From: Thermoplasmata archaeon
GTDB taxonomy: Archaea; Thermoplasmatota; Thermoplasmata; Lutacidiplasmatales; UBA184
Direction: 5' to 3'
NCBI GenBank assembly: GCA_022749995.1
Contig: JAKIWO010000002.1
Span: 1-42,032 of the forward strand
DNA: 42,032 nt
In this document: positions 22,858 through 30,680 of the stretch, one piece after another
Numbering within the stretch: the stretch's first letter is position 1
How the letters are laid out: every line of letters begins with the position of its first letter
Position numbers and translations under genes: made by a program
Notes under the pieces: model-generated
Databases searched by the model: none
What the model was told of the DNA's origin: nothing
The model's input: the letters and a program-made list of their open reading frames with translations, nothing else

Positions 22858-24144
22858 CTAGCGCCCGCGGTTACGATAGCCTTGTGGGCGGCCCGCGGGA
22901 GGGACCGGAGGTTGTCCGATGGGGTGGGGAAGGAGCGAGGCCACGACCCGCTCCCCCCGACGAATCGGTCCCGCCGTGCCCGGTCGAAGTAGAAAGCCGT
23001 TCGCGCCGGAGAGGCTCGTGATCGCCGAGGAGTCTTTGAACGTGGGATGCCCCAGGCCGCCCGCGATGCGGAGCGGCACGACCGTGGTGAAACCGGGACC
23101 CGATACGGGATAGGCCTCGGCCATGCGGACCGAGCATTCGGTCAGTCCCGTGCCCGGTAATCCGGCGAGTCGCCGGAGGATCGGGAGCAGCAACCAGTAG
23201 GCGTTGGCCAGGCAGGAGGTGGGATGGCCGGGCAACCCCATCACCAATCGGCCGTTCGCGACGGCCGCCAGCGTCGGCTTGCCCGGGCGGACCGCGATCC
23301 CGTGGAAGAGCAGCCGCCCGATACGGGGGAACACCCGGGGGAGGTAGTCCCGCTCCCCCACCGAGCTGCCCCCCGTGACGAGTACCAGGTCGCACTGGGG
23401 CAGCCCCCGTCGGATGGCCGCCTCGATGGCCTTCGGGTCATCGGGAACGGGCGGGATCCAGCTCACCTGAGCTCCGGCGGCGGAGCAAAAGCTGGCCAGC
23501 GAGACGTGGTTGGCCTCGTAGATCTGTCCAGCGCCGAGCGAGGCGCCGGCCAAGCGCAGTTCGTTGCCGTTCGGGATGATCAGGACCCGTGGCCGGGCGT
23601 AGACCTCCACCGTGGACCGGCCAATGGCCGCCAACGCCCCGAGCCCTGCCGCATCCAGCGGCTCTCCCGCTCGGACCAGTCGCGCCCCCCGGGCGAAGTC
23701 CTCACCGATGTCCGCGACGCGAGCCCCGCGGGCGACCGGGCGCGAGATCTGCAGGCGACCACCCACCGAGCGAACGTCCTCGTAGATGGCCACCGAGTCA
23801 GCGCCTCGTGGCAGTGCACTCCCCGTCGCGATCTCGACGGTCTCCCCCGCGCGCAACGGGCTCCGCCGGGAGGTTTCGGCGAACTGCTCTCCCACCACTG
23901 TGAGCCACACGGGCCGTTTCGCGCCGGACCGAGTCGTATCTCGTGCGCGCACCGCGAACCCGTCCCAGCTCGCGCGCCGAAAGCTCGGAACTGGACGGGG
24001 AGCGGTCACGTTGCGGGCCGACACGCGGCCCAGCGCCTCTTCCAGCGGAATCGCCTCCCGACGCCGGACGGGGCGAGCCTGCCGCGCCAACAGCCGCTCG
24101 ACCTCGGGGATCGGGCGCAGACGGCCGAACGGGTGGAACCCCAT
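22858..24144 (-). CDS. moeA: Molybdopterin molybdenumtransferase MoeA
   Basis: 428 aa from ATG 24144; the frame is open further upstream but that part is antisense-like and overlaps the kinase gene. MoeA inserts molybdate or tungstate into adenylylated molybdopterin. Visible family elements: LEEALGRVSARNVTAPRPVP, SFRRASWDGFAVRA (the S-x-x-D-G-F/Y-A motif), IATGSALPRGADSVAIYED, IIPNGNELRLAGASLGAGQI, LVLVTGGSSVGERDYL, and FHGIAVRPGKPTLAA with VMGLPGHPTSCL. Domain IV is present up to the C-terminus. It lies 7 nt after the kinase and 7 nt before moaA. Confidence 0.95.
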   Translation of the reverse strand: MGFHPFGRLRPIPEVERLLARQARPVRRREAIPLEEALGRVSARNVTAPRPVPSFRRASWDGFAVRARDTTRSGAKRPVWLTVVGEQFAETSRRSPLRAGETVEIATGSALPRGADSVAIYEDVRSVGGRLQISRPVARGARVADIGEDFARGARLVRAGEPLDAAGLGALAAIGRSTVEVYARPRVLIIPNGNELRLAGASLGAGQIYEANHVSLASFCSAAGAQVSWIPPVPDDPKAIEAAIRRGLPQCDLVLVTGGSSVGERDYLPRVFPRIGRLLFHGIAVRPGKPTLAAVANGRLVMGLPGHPTSCLANAYWLLLPILRRLAGLPGTGLTECSVRMAEAYPVSGPGFTTVVPLRIAGGLGHPTFKDSSAITSLSGANGFLLRPGTAGPIRRGERVVASLLPHPIGQPPVPPAGRPQGYRNRGR

Positions 24145-24151
24145 CGTTCGC

Positions 24152-25063
24152 TTACCTGTGGGCACGGGCTCGAGCCGGCAGCTGCGGATAGCGCATCCAC
24201 CCGACCGCGGCGCGATTGCCGGCACGGAGGCATTCGCCCAGCGGGGCCCCGGCGAACCATTCCGCGTAGAAACCGCCCCGGAAGGCGTCACCGGCTCCCG
24301 TGACTTGCCGCTTCCCGCGGACCGGAAGGCCGGGCGCCTTCTCGGTGCCCGCGCGATGGTAGGCGACGGCTCCGGCCGACCCCAAGGTGACCACCACATG
24401 CGGTACGATCGCGAGCAGCTCCCGGGCGCTGCGCAGTCGCAGGAGCGCTCGTACTCGGTCGAACTCGGACCGGTTGACGAACAGGAGCTCGGCGCCCTCG
24501 AGGAGGCGGCGGAGCGGACCGGGTTTCCACCAGTAGTGCAACTCCTGGGCCGGGTCGACCGCCACGTGCATCCCGTGCTGGCGGGCGGCCCGCTGGAGCC
24601 GGAGCTGGAATCTGGGGTCGCCCGTGCTCAGGTGGAGCCAGTCGTAGCGTGAGAGCAGCGCGCGGGGGATCTTCGCTGCCCCTGCCTGCCCCATCGGTCC
24701 CTGGAACATCGCGCTGACTTGGTGGCCGCGCCGATCGTGGAGGATGTAGCAGGTAGGCGAGCGGGCTCGGGCCACGCGTTCGAGTCCGGCCAGGTCGATC
24801 CGCTCGGCGCGCAGTTGGGCGGTGAACGCCACCGGGAAGTCCTCTCCCACCCGGCTCACGATCCCCGTGCGTACTCCCCGGGTCGCAGCCTGCCGCGCGA
24901 TCGTCGCCGCGGGACCGCCGAGAGCCTCATGCACGGAACGGACCGGCACGGTGCGGTCGGCCTCCGGCAGATGGGGCAGCTCCAAGAACCGGTCGATGTT
25001 CACGTGTCCGGCGACGAGCAGTTGCCGGCTCCGTTCGCGGAGCGCGCCGACCGGCCCGGACAC
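24152..25063 (-). CDS. PfkB-family carbohydrate/nucleoside kinase
   Basis: 303 aa, GTG start. Ribokinase-fold kinase: N-terminal LLVAGHVNIDRFLELPHLPE, EALGGPAATIARQAATRG (substrate-binding GG), and C-terminal GKRQVTGAGDAFRGGF with the catalytic Asp and anion hole. The substrate cannot be read from sequence; sugars, nucleosides and adenosine-like compounds are all options. It is the first gene of the kinase-moeA-moaA operon, with 7-nt spacing, though no known step of molybdopterin synthesis needs such a kinase. Minus-strand GGATAAGC at about 25085-25092 is 27 nt upstream, so the message is probably leaderless with a GTG. Confidence 0.85.
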   Translation of the reverse strand: MSGPVGALRERSRQLLVAGHVNIDRFLELPHLPEADRTVPVRSVHEALGGPAATIARQAATRGVRTGIVSRVGEDFPVAFTAQLRAERIDLAGLERVARARSPTCYILHDRRGHQVSAMFQGPMGQAGAAKIPRALLSRYDWLHLSTGDPRFQLRLQRAARQHGMHVAVDPAQELHYWWKPGPLRRLLEGAELLFVNRSEFDRVRALLRLRSARELLAIVPHVVVTLGSAGAVAYHRAGTEKAPGLPVRGKRQVTGAGDAFRGGFYAEWFAGAPLGECLRAGNRAAVGWMRYPQLPARARAHR

Positions 25064-25084
25064 GGCGAGGTCACGGGCGGAGCC

Positions 25085-25093
25085 CGCTTATCC
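25085..25093 (-). promoter_or_regulatory. TATA box of the kinase-moeA-moaA operon
   Basis: Minus strand GGATAAGC, centred about 27 nt before GTG 25063. It shares the 110-nt divergent region with the amidohydrolase promoter. Confidence 0.5.
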
Positions 25094-25132
25094 GTTGGGG
25101 CCGCCCGCACCGGCCCGAGCGGGTCCACGAGC

Positions 25133-25141
25133 CGTTAGATA
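25133..25141 (+). promoter_or_regulatory. TATA-like element of the amidohydrolase-glyS operon
   Basis: GTTAGATAG in GC-rich DNA, about 37 nt before the ATG at 25174. It predicts a leader of roughly a dozen nucleotides. Confidence 0.45.
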
Positions 25142-25173
25142 GACGCGTCCACTCCGAGCGATGGTTCGAGGCA

Positions 25174-26253
25174 ATGATCGTGGAGGGCGCGATCGTGGAC
25201 CTCGACGGCGCTCGCCCGGGATACGTGCGGATCGAGGCCGGCCGCGTGCGCGAGACCGGTGCGATCGGCACCGACTCCTCCCACGGCACCGAACGGCGGG
25301 TGCGCGGCATCGTCGTGCCCGCCCCGGTCAACGCGCACACCCACCTGGGGGACTCGGCGTACGGGCTCCGACCTCCGACGGGCACCCTCGCCGAGGTGGT
25401 CGGCGCCCCCGAGGGGGCCAAGTTCCGCTTCCTTGCCGAAACCGGCGCCGTCCGTAAGCGGGCGGGGATGACCGAGGCGCTGCGCCGGCTCCGACGTGAA
25501 GGAACGGCCGCGGTCATCGACTTCCGGGAGGAAGGTGTGCGCGGCGTGCGTCAGCTGCGCAGTGCGGCACGCGCCTCCGGCGTCGCCACGACGATTCTCG
25601 GCCGGCCGCTGCGCCGACCTGTCCTGGCCCAGGAGCTCGAGGCGCTGCTCGAGACCGCGGACGGGGTGGGGGTCAGCTCGGCGCGCGAGGAGGACCTGGA
25701 GAACCGCCGAAGGATCGCCGACGCGTGCCGGAGTCGCGGCAAGATGTACGCGCTGCACGCCAGCGAGGAGAGCCGGGAAGAACCGGCGAGTTACCTCGAA
25801 CCGCGGCCGGACCTGCTCGTGCATCTGCTCTCCGCGACCGAGGAAGACCTGCGCACCGTTGCCGCCGCCGGAGTACCCGTGGCGGTCTGCCCTCGCTCCA
25901 ACGCGCTGTTCGGTCGAGCCCCGGACCTGTCCGCCTTCGAACGGGCCGGCGTGCGCACCCTGTTGGGCACCGACAACGGCATGCTCAACGCACCGTCGCT
26001 CTTGCGTGAGCTCGAGTTCGCCTACGTGAGCCAGCGGTTGCTCCACCATCCCGTCACTCCGGGCTTCCTGGTGCGGGCCGCCTTCCTCGCGCCGTGGGCG
26101 CTGCTCGGGCATCCCGAGTACGCGCGAGTGCAAGCGGGCTCTACGGGGCCGCTGCTCCTCTTCCGCCTCCCGAGCGAGGACCCGGAGTACGCCTTGGTCG
26201 CGCGCGCCACCGAACAGCTTATTGTCCGTCCGGAAGGCCGAGCGGCGGCATGA
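25174..26253 (+). CDS. Amidohydrolase-superfamily deaminase-like hydrolase
   Basis: 359 aa. Metal-dependent hydrolase with the TIM-barrel amidohydrolase pattern: N-terminal beta domain, VPAPVNAHTHLGD with the first metal ligands His55 and His57, MYALHASEE for a later His, and LLGTDNGM with the catalytic Asp near residue 268. Closest in style to the cytosine deaminase/chlorohydrolase branch (AtzF/SsnA/TrzA-like), which deaminates or dechlorinates heterocycles; substrate not identifiable. There is no Lys between the two His regions that would suggest a carboxylated-Lys dihydroorotase type. The stop overlaps the glyS start by 4 nt (ATGA), an unusual partner for a tRNA synthetase. Confidence 0.83.
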   Translation: MIVEGAIVDLDGARPGYVRIEAGRVRETGAIGTDSSHGTERRVRGIVVPAPVNAHTHLGDSAYGLRPPTGTLAEVVGAPEGAKFRFLAETGAVRKRAGMTEALRRLRREGTAAVIDFREEGVRGVRQLRSAARASGVATTILGRPLRRPVLAQELEALLETADGVGVSSAREEDLENRRRIADACRSRGKMYALHASEESREEPASYLEPRPDLLVHLLSATEEDLRTVAAAGVPVAVCPRSNALFGRAPDLSAFERAGVRTLLGTDNGMLNAPSLLRELEFAYVSQRLLHHPVTPGFLVRAAFLAPWALLGHPEYARVQAGSTGPLLLFRLPSEDPEYALVARATEQLIVRPEGRAAA

Positions 26254-27758
26254 AGATCGAGGAGTTGTACGCGCTCCTGCGCCGGCGGGGCCTTCTCTGG
26301 CCCACGGCGGAAGTGTACGGCTCCGCCGCAGGACTGTACGACTACGGACCGCTCGGCCATGCGCTCAAGCGCCGGCTCGAAATGGCGTGGGAGAGCTGGT
26401 TCCTCGGCCTCTCGGAAGACTACTACCGGATCGAGCCGGCGGAGATACTTCCCGAGCCGGTGGTGCGCGCCTCGGGCCACCTGGCGAACTTCACCGACCC
26501 CGAGGTGAGCTGCGCGGAGTGCCACGCGTCCTTCCGGGCCGAGACGGTGCTCGAGAAGGTACGGCCCGTCGGCGTGGACGGGTTGAGCTCGGAGGAGATC
26601 GGCCGGCTCATCGCCGACAACCAGGTTCGCTGCCCGAGTTGCGGCAAGCGGGCGCTCGAGGTGCCGCGGCCGTTCAACCTCATGTTCGAGCTCGACTGGG
26701 GCGCCGCGGGGAAGGAGCACGCCTACCTCGCCCCCGAGACCGCCCAGGCGAGCTACCTCGCCTTCCCCCGCATGTGGGACGTGGGCCGGCACTCCCTCCC
26801 GCTCGGGATCGGGGTGATCGGCCACGCGTACCGGAACGAGATCGCGCCCCGGCAGGTGCTGTTCCGGATGCGGAGCTTCACGCAAGCAGAGCTGCAGATC
26901 TTCTTCGACCCGGAGCACTTCGACCTTCCGTTCCCGTCGGTCGCCGACGAACGGTTGCCGGTGCTGCGCGCGAGCGACCGGGCCCGCGGCCTCGCCGCCC
27001 CGGAGCTCGTGTCGGCCCGAGCGCTCGTGGAGAGCGGGCTACCGGAGTTCTACGTCTACCACCTGGTGCAGGAGCTGCGGTTCTTCCGGGACGTGCTCGG
27101 CTACCCGACCGAGCGGATCCGTCTCTTCGAAAAGAGCGAGAGCGAGCGGGCGTTCTACAACCGGATCCAGTTCGACGTCGAGGTCAACCTCGAGAGCCTG
27201 GGAGGGTTCCGCGAGGTCGGAGCGCTCCACTACCGGGGCGACTACGACCTGCGCCGCCACGGGGAGGGCTCGGGGAAGGAGATCGCCGTAACGGTCCCGG
27301 ACGGGCGGCGGATCGTACCGCACGTCCTCGAGCTCACCGTCGGCATCGACCGCAACTTCTGGGCGCTCGCCGACCTCGGGATCGGCGCCGAGGGCGAGCG
27401 GACGCTCTGGCGCTTGCCGGCGTACCTCGCTCCCGTCCCCGTCGCCGTCTTCCCGCTCATCGCCAAGGCGCACGGGACCGAGGCCCGCGCGCTCGTGGAG
27501 GAGCTGCGAGGGGCCGGGGTACCGGCGCTCTACGACGCGGGCGGCACGATCGGCAAGCGATACGCCCGCATGGACGAGGTCGGGACGCCGCTGTGCGTGA
27601 CCGTCGACGGCGAGACGCTGGACCCCGCGCACCCGCACCACGGGACCGTCACGGTGCGAGAGCGGGACACGAAGTCGCAGGAACGGGTGCCGGCGGGGGA
27701 ACTGGCCGCGCGGGTCGCCTCACGCGTGAAGCTTCCTCGCGCCGTGATGGCGAGCTAG
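26250..27758 (+). CDS. glyS: Glycyl-tRNA synthetase (archaeal/eukaryal alpha2 type)
   Basis: 502 aa from ATG 26250, which overlaps the amidohydrolase stop. Class II aminoacyl-tRNA synthetase: N-terminal EELYALLRRRGLLWPTAEVY, then GLYDYGPLGHALKRR; zinc-binding Cys88/Cys91 (CAEC) and Cys128/Cys131 (CPSC); RPFNLMFE; motif 2 IGHAYRNEIAPRQVLFRMR; motif 3 region VLELTVGIDRNFWALA; and a C-terminal anticodon-binding domain with VAVFPLIAK. It charges tRNA-Gly. The length is typical. Like other genes here it lacks an obvious Shine-Dalgarno site, so expression probably depends on translational coupling with the upstream gene. Confidence 0.97.
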   Translation: MKIEELYALLRRRGLLWPTAEVYGSAAGLYDYGPLGHALKRRLEMAWESWFLGLSEDYYRIEPAEILPEPVVRASGHLANFTDPEVSCAECHASFRAETVLEKVRPVGVDGLSSEEIGRLIADNQVRCPSCGKRALEVPRPFNLMFELDWGAAGKEHAYLAPETAQASYLAFPRMWDVGRHSLPLGIGVIGHAYRNEIAPRQVLFRMRSFTQAELQIFFDPEHFDLPFPSVADERLPVLRASDRARGLAAPELVSARALVESGLPEFYVYHLVQELRFFRDVLGYPTERIRLFEKSESERAFYNRIQFDVEVNLESLGGFREVGALHYRGDYDLRRHGEGSGKEIAVTVPDGRRIVPHVLELTVGIDRNFWALADLGIGAEGERTLWRLPAYLAPVPVAVFPLIAKAHGTEARALVEELRGAGVPALYDAGGTIGKRYARMDEVGTPLCVTVDGETLDPAHPHHGTVTVRERDTKSQERVPAGELAARVASRVKLPRAVMAS

Positions 27759-27790
27759 CCGGCCGTCGCGACGAACCGCCCCGTCGGAAC

Positions 27791-27800
27791 GCCTATAACC
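27791..27800 (+). promoter_or_regulatory. TATA box of the coiled-coil/UPF0200 operon
   Basis: GCCTATAACC centred 28 nt before the ATG at 27824, so the transcript should start at or next to the start codon. Confidence 0.6.
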
Positions 27801-27823
27801 GCTCCCCGACTTCTTGCCGGTAG

Positions 27824-28429
27824 ATGACGGCCGGCGGGCCCGACCACCCCTACGATGCCACGGCGGCTCACGTCACCGCCGCCCGCGAGTCGCGCTGGAG
27901 GGGCCAGGGATACGCCGACATCACCAAGCTGCGCGAGCTCTCCGCCAAGCACGACCGGGTCGGTGGGCGGCTGGTCTCACGCCAGGCACGTATCCTCACC
28001 AAGATCGAGCGGCTGCGCCACCAGTCGACCGTGCTGCGCGAGAAGGCGACCGACTACCGCAACCGGATCCCCGAGATCCAGCAGCAGATGTCGCAGAACG
28101 ACCGGGTGATCAAGGAGGCGACGGAGCGGACCAAGGGGATCGTGATCGGCTCCGACATCACCTCGCTGCAGTACCGCAATCAGAAGTCGCAACAGAAGAT
28201 CGTCGATATCCAGGCCAAGGCCCAGCGCCTCGAGCACCGGGCCGCGATGAAGACCCAAAAGAGCGCCGAGCTCAAGGTGAAGGCCGATGGCCTCCTAGAG
28301 CGGGCGCACCAGGAGCAGCTGGAGGCGCAGGCGTTCCGGGACCGCGCCGACCGACTCCAGCGGGCGACGGAGGCGGTCTCGCTACCCGGCGAGGACGCTA
28401 GCCGGAGCCCCGCTCCGCCCCACGCATGA
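27824..28429 (+). CDS. Coiled-coil protein, unknown function
   Basis: 201 aa, leaderless by promoter spacing. Residues about 35-185 are almost uninterrupted helix rich in Gln, Arg, Lys and Glu with heptad-like spacing (for example IERLRHQSTVLREKATDYR and IVDIQAKAQRLEHRAAM), and no Pro occurs in that part except at PEIQQQM. This indicates a long coiled coil. The ends are Gly/Pro-rich and probably flexible. No enzymatic motif or membrane segment is seen. The stop overlaps the ATG of the UPF0200 gene (ATGA), so the two proteins are translationally coupled and may act together. I do not recognise a named family. Confidence 0.75.
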   Translation: MTAGGPDHPYDATAAHVTAARESRWRGQGYADITKLRELSAKHDRVGGRLVSRQARILTKIERLRHQSTVLREKATDYRNRIPEIQQQMSQNDRVIKEATERTKGIVIGSDITSLQYRNQKSQQKIVDIQAKAQRLEHRAAMKTQKSAELKVKADGLLERAHQEQLEAQAFRDRADRLQRATEAVSLPGEDASRSPAPPHA

Positions 28430-28968
28430 AACTGATCGTCACCGTGGGGATGCCCGGCTCGGGCAAGGACGAGCTAGTCGAGGTCGCCCGCCACATCGGG
28501 CTCGCGACTCTCAAGATGGGCGATCTGGTCCGGGACGAGACCCGTCGTCGCGGACTCGCGCTCACGAGCCAGAACGTGGCGCGGATCGCCAACGAAGAGC
28601 GCGAAAAGCACGGCTCGGGCATCTGGGCTCAACGCTGCCTGCCGAAGCTCACCGAGACCCGCATGCTCGTCGACGGGTGCCGGTCCGACACCGAGGTCGG
28701 TGTCTTTCGCCACAACTTCGGGGACCTGTTCGTGCTCGGGATCTACTCCTCCCCCGAGGCGCGCCACGACCGGATGATGCGGCGCAGCCGGGGGGACGAC
28801 GGCGCGAGCCTGGCCGAGATGTACGACCGGGACCGGCGCGAGCTCAAGTGGGGGATCGGCAACGCGTTCGCGCTGGCCGATGGACTGCTGCTCAACGAGG
28901 GCCCGCTCGAGGAGTTCCGGCGTGCGGGCCGGGCCAAGCTCGAGCAGATCCTCGAGCGCGAGGACTAG
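28426..28968 (+). CDS. UPF0200-family P-loop nucleotide kinase-like protein
   Basis: 180 aa. Starts with a P-loop GMPGSGKD (residues 8-15) and continues as an adenylate-kinase-like fold: LKMGDLVRDETRRRG, LVDGCRSDTEVGVFR (Walker B-like strand with Asp), a lid with RMMRRSRGDDG, and ALADGLLLNEG. This matches archaeal UPF0200, related to dephospho-CoA kinase and nucleoside kinases; the substrate is not known. It is co-translated with the upstream coiled-coil protein. Its TAG shares a palindromic CTAG with the TAG of the converging gene on the minus strand. Confidence 0.85.
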   Translation: MKLIVTVGMPGSGKDELVEVARHIGLATLKMGDLVRDETRRRGLALTSQNVARIANEEREKHGSGIWAQRCLPKLTETRMLVDGCRSDTEVGVFRHNFGDLFVLGIYSSPEARHDRMMRRSRGDDGASLAEMYDRDRRELKWGIGNAFALADGLLLNEGPLEEFRRAGRAKLEQILERED

Positions 28969-29615
28969 CGCTTCCGCCCAGAGCCGGCGGCCGGCGAGAG
29001 CTGCCGTTCGAGCTCGGGGATCCGTTCGCGGTCGATGATCAAGGCGACCCGCTCGTTCGCGCCCTGGAGCGCGCGCACCTGTCGGCAAGTGAGCTCGGTG
29101 CGCTCCCGCTCGAACCGACGAGAGGCCCGACCTTTCCCGACGCGGCCTGCCCATCGCAGGACGAAATCGTCCGGGGAGTCGGCCGTCGGCGGAGAGCGGG
29201 TCAGCGAGCGTTCCCGCACCGTCCGACGCACCAGCTCCCAGTAGCCGATGTGGTGGGCGAACAGGTCGGCGTACTGCTCCTCGTCGGGGTCCACCGCCTC
29301 GACCGGTACGCCCTGGCGCCCGGCCCATCGAAGTCCCTCAATGAAAGCGGCGTGGGGAACCTCGACCTCCCCGAACCTCGCGAGCGCGAGCACCTCGGCC
29401 GTCTCGGTGGACAGGAGCGGAGCGAACGGGTCGGACCGGCCACGGACGAACTGCTCGGTGTAGCTCGCCATCTCCTCGGCCCCCAAGGCCAACGCGAGAC
29501 GGCTCGGGCGGAAGCGCTCGAGCTGGGCCGTCATCGGGGCCACCTCGGCGACCACACCCCGAACCACGCCGAGCACGAGGAGCGGGGGGGCTCCCGCCTC
29601 GGGCAGGACGATCAC
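28965..29615 (-). CDS. Conserved-looking unknown protein coupled to an HTH regulator
   Basis: 216 aa from GTG 29615, which overlaps the stop of the upstream HTH-regulator gene (GTGA). The first half alternates short strands and helices (PPLLVLGVVRGVVAEVAP, then LERFRPSRLALALGAEEM), the middle is acidic with HAAFIEGLRWAGRQGVPVEA and HHIGYWELVRRTV, and the last 70 residues are strongly basic. No P-loop, metal motif or membrane helix is evident. The layout of an early hydrophobic strand, 'RPSRLALAL' and a mid-protein pair of His faintly recalls TraB/PrgY proteins, but I cannot assign that family. Function unknown; tight coupling suggests partnership with the regulator. Confidence 0.65.
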   Translation of the reverse strand: MIVLPEAGAPPLLVLGVVRGVVAEVAPMTAQLERFRPSRLALALGAEEMASYTEQFVRGRSDPFAPLLSTETAEVLALARFGEVEVPHAAFIEGLRWAGRQGVPVEAVDPDEEQYADLFAHHIGYWELVRRTVRERSLTRSPPTADSPDDFVLRWAGRVGKGRASRRFERERTELTCRQVRALQGANERVALIIDRERIPELERQLSPAAGSGRKR

Positions 29616-30622
29616 GTGCCTTCGCGCTCGTGCAGCAGGTCGAGCAGCTCGGCTCGGTCCCTGTGGCGTCGGAGCTCGGGGACGCTGAGCAACGGCAGGC
29701 CGTCGACCGATTCGCGTCCGGTCGGTTGGGAGGTAACGAACATCGAGTACCCTTCGATGGCCCGCGCGATCCCCTGGAGCACCTCGGCTCGGTGCTGCGC
29801 GCTGCGCAGCGAGCCGACCGCCGTCAGCAGCAGCTCCTCGTCCTTGCCGGTGCCGCCGTGGGTGAACGCATCGAACGGGCATCGGATCGTGACGACCACT
29901 TCCCACCCCATCGAGCCGAGCCGGCGGAACACGTCGTCCCGGACCGGGTCGCCCGTGGATTCGAGCGGACGGTTCTCGGCGACCCGCTCCTTGGGCGAGC
30001 GGTCGGTCGTCCTGCCCTTGGGCTTTCCGCCGTCCCGGGGGGTACTGCGCGGCAGCAGCTCGATCGGGAGCACCACCGGCTCCCGTAGGTACTGCTCGAG
30101 CCGGCTCACGACGGTCACCTCGGCGCCGCCTCCCTCTTCGTAGAGCTGGATCGTACGGCGCGTGACGCCGGCGACCTGCGCGAGTGCGCCGAGGGAGAGC
30201 CCGCGGGCCTCGCGTAGGGTCTGCAGTCGGGGCCCGTCGATGCGGGCGAAGATACCGCCGGGGCTCGAGACCAGGAACGGCGGCACGCCGTGCAGGAGCT
30301 GCTCTTCGAACGTCTCCTCGACCACGATGGGGACGCCGTACCGCGTGTAGACGACCCCCGCCTCGAGCTGGGAAGCGCCGGAGGACCGGCCCACGATCAG
30401 CGTGGTCGCGCGGAAGAGCCCCGCCAGCTCGGTGAGCCGCTCGGCGTCCTCCGGAGAGAGCGCGTCGATGTTCTTCAGTATCTTGAGGAGCAGGAGGGTG
30501 GAGTCCCGCCGTGCGACCAGGTCAAAGCTCGTGGGCCGAATGCCGTGGGCGTCGGATACGTAGAAGCCGACGCGTTCGAGGATCTCCCGGACCCGCTCGA
30601 TCGCCTGCTCCCGTTCTTGCAT
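29612..30622 (-). CDS. Archaeal Cro/C1-type HTH transcriptional regulator (MTH967/MJ0162-like)
   Basis: 336 aa from ATG 30622. Residues about 131-162 form a Cro/C1-type HTH (LQTLREARGLSLGALAQVAG, then VTRRTIQLYEEG). The N-terminal 120 residues, with SFDLVARRDSTLLLLKIL and NIDALSPEDAERLTELA, form a separate alpha/beta domain that is characteristic of this archaeal family, and the C-terminal third has VRDDVFRRLGSMGWEVVV, a typical alpha/beta repeat. Members are widespread in archaea with few known targets. It is divergent from a metallophosphoesterase with one AT-rich promoter block between them, and its stop overlaps the start of the next gene by 4 nt. Confidence 0.85.
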   Translation of the reverse strand: MQEREQAIERVREILERVGFYVSDAHGIRPTSFDLVARRDSTLLLLKILKNIDALSPEDAERLTELAGLFRATTLIVGRSSGASQLEAGVVYTRYGVPIVVEETFEEQLLHGVPPFLVSSPGGIFARIDGPRLQTLREARGLSLGALAQVAGVTRRTIQLYEEGGGAEVTVVSRLEQYLREPVVLPIELLPRSTPRDGGKPKGRTTDRSPKERVAENRPLESTGDPVRDDVFRRLGSMGWEVVVTIRCPFDAFTHGGTGKDEELLLTAVGSLRSAQHRAEVLQGIARAIEGYSMFVTSQPTGRESVDGLPLLSVPELRRHRDRAELLDLLHEREGT

Positions 30623-30653
30623 TCGTGACCGCTGCGACGCTTCTCCGCCGGTA

Positions 30654-30676
30654 CGAATTAGCTTTTGTATATAAAG
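30654..30676. promoter_or_regulatory. Divergent AT-rich promoter block
   Basis: A 23-nt AT-rich stretch between the HTH regulator (minus) and the metallophosphoesterase (plus). The minus strand contains a near-perfect archaeal box A, CTTTATATA, at 30676-30668, about 50 nt before the regulator ATG, giving a leader of some 24 nt. The same core (GTATATAAA) and GAATTA at 30655-30660 could serve the plus-strand gene. Confidence 0.6.
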
Positions 30677-30680
30677 GACC

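Noticed and set aside
28965-29615. TraB/PrgY family assignment for the unknown protein
   Set aside because: Only a vague strand-helix likeness; the family's GT.H and ELD-like motifs are not seen.
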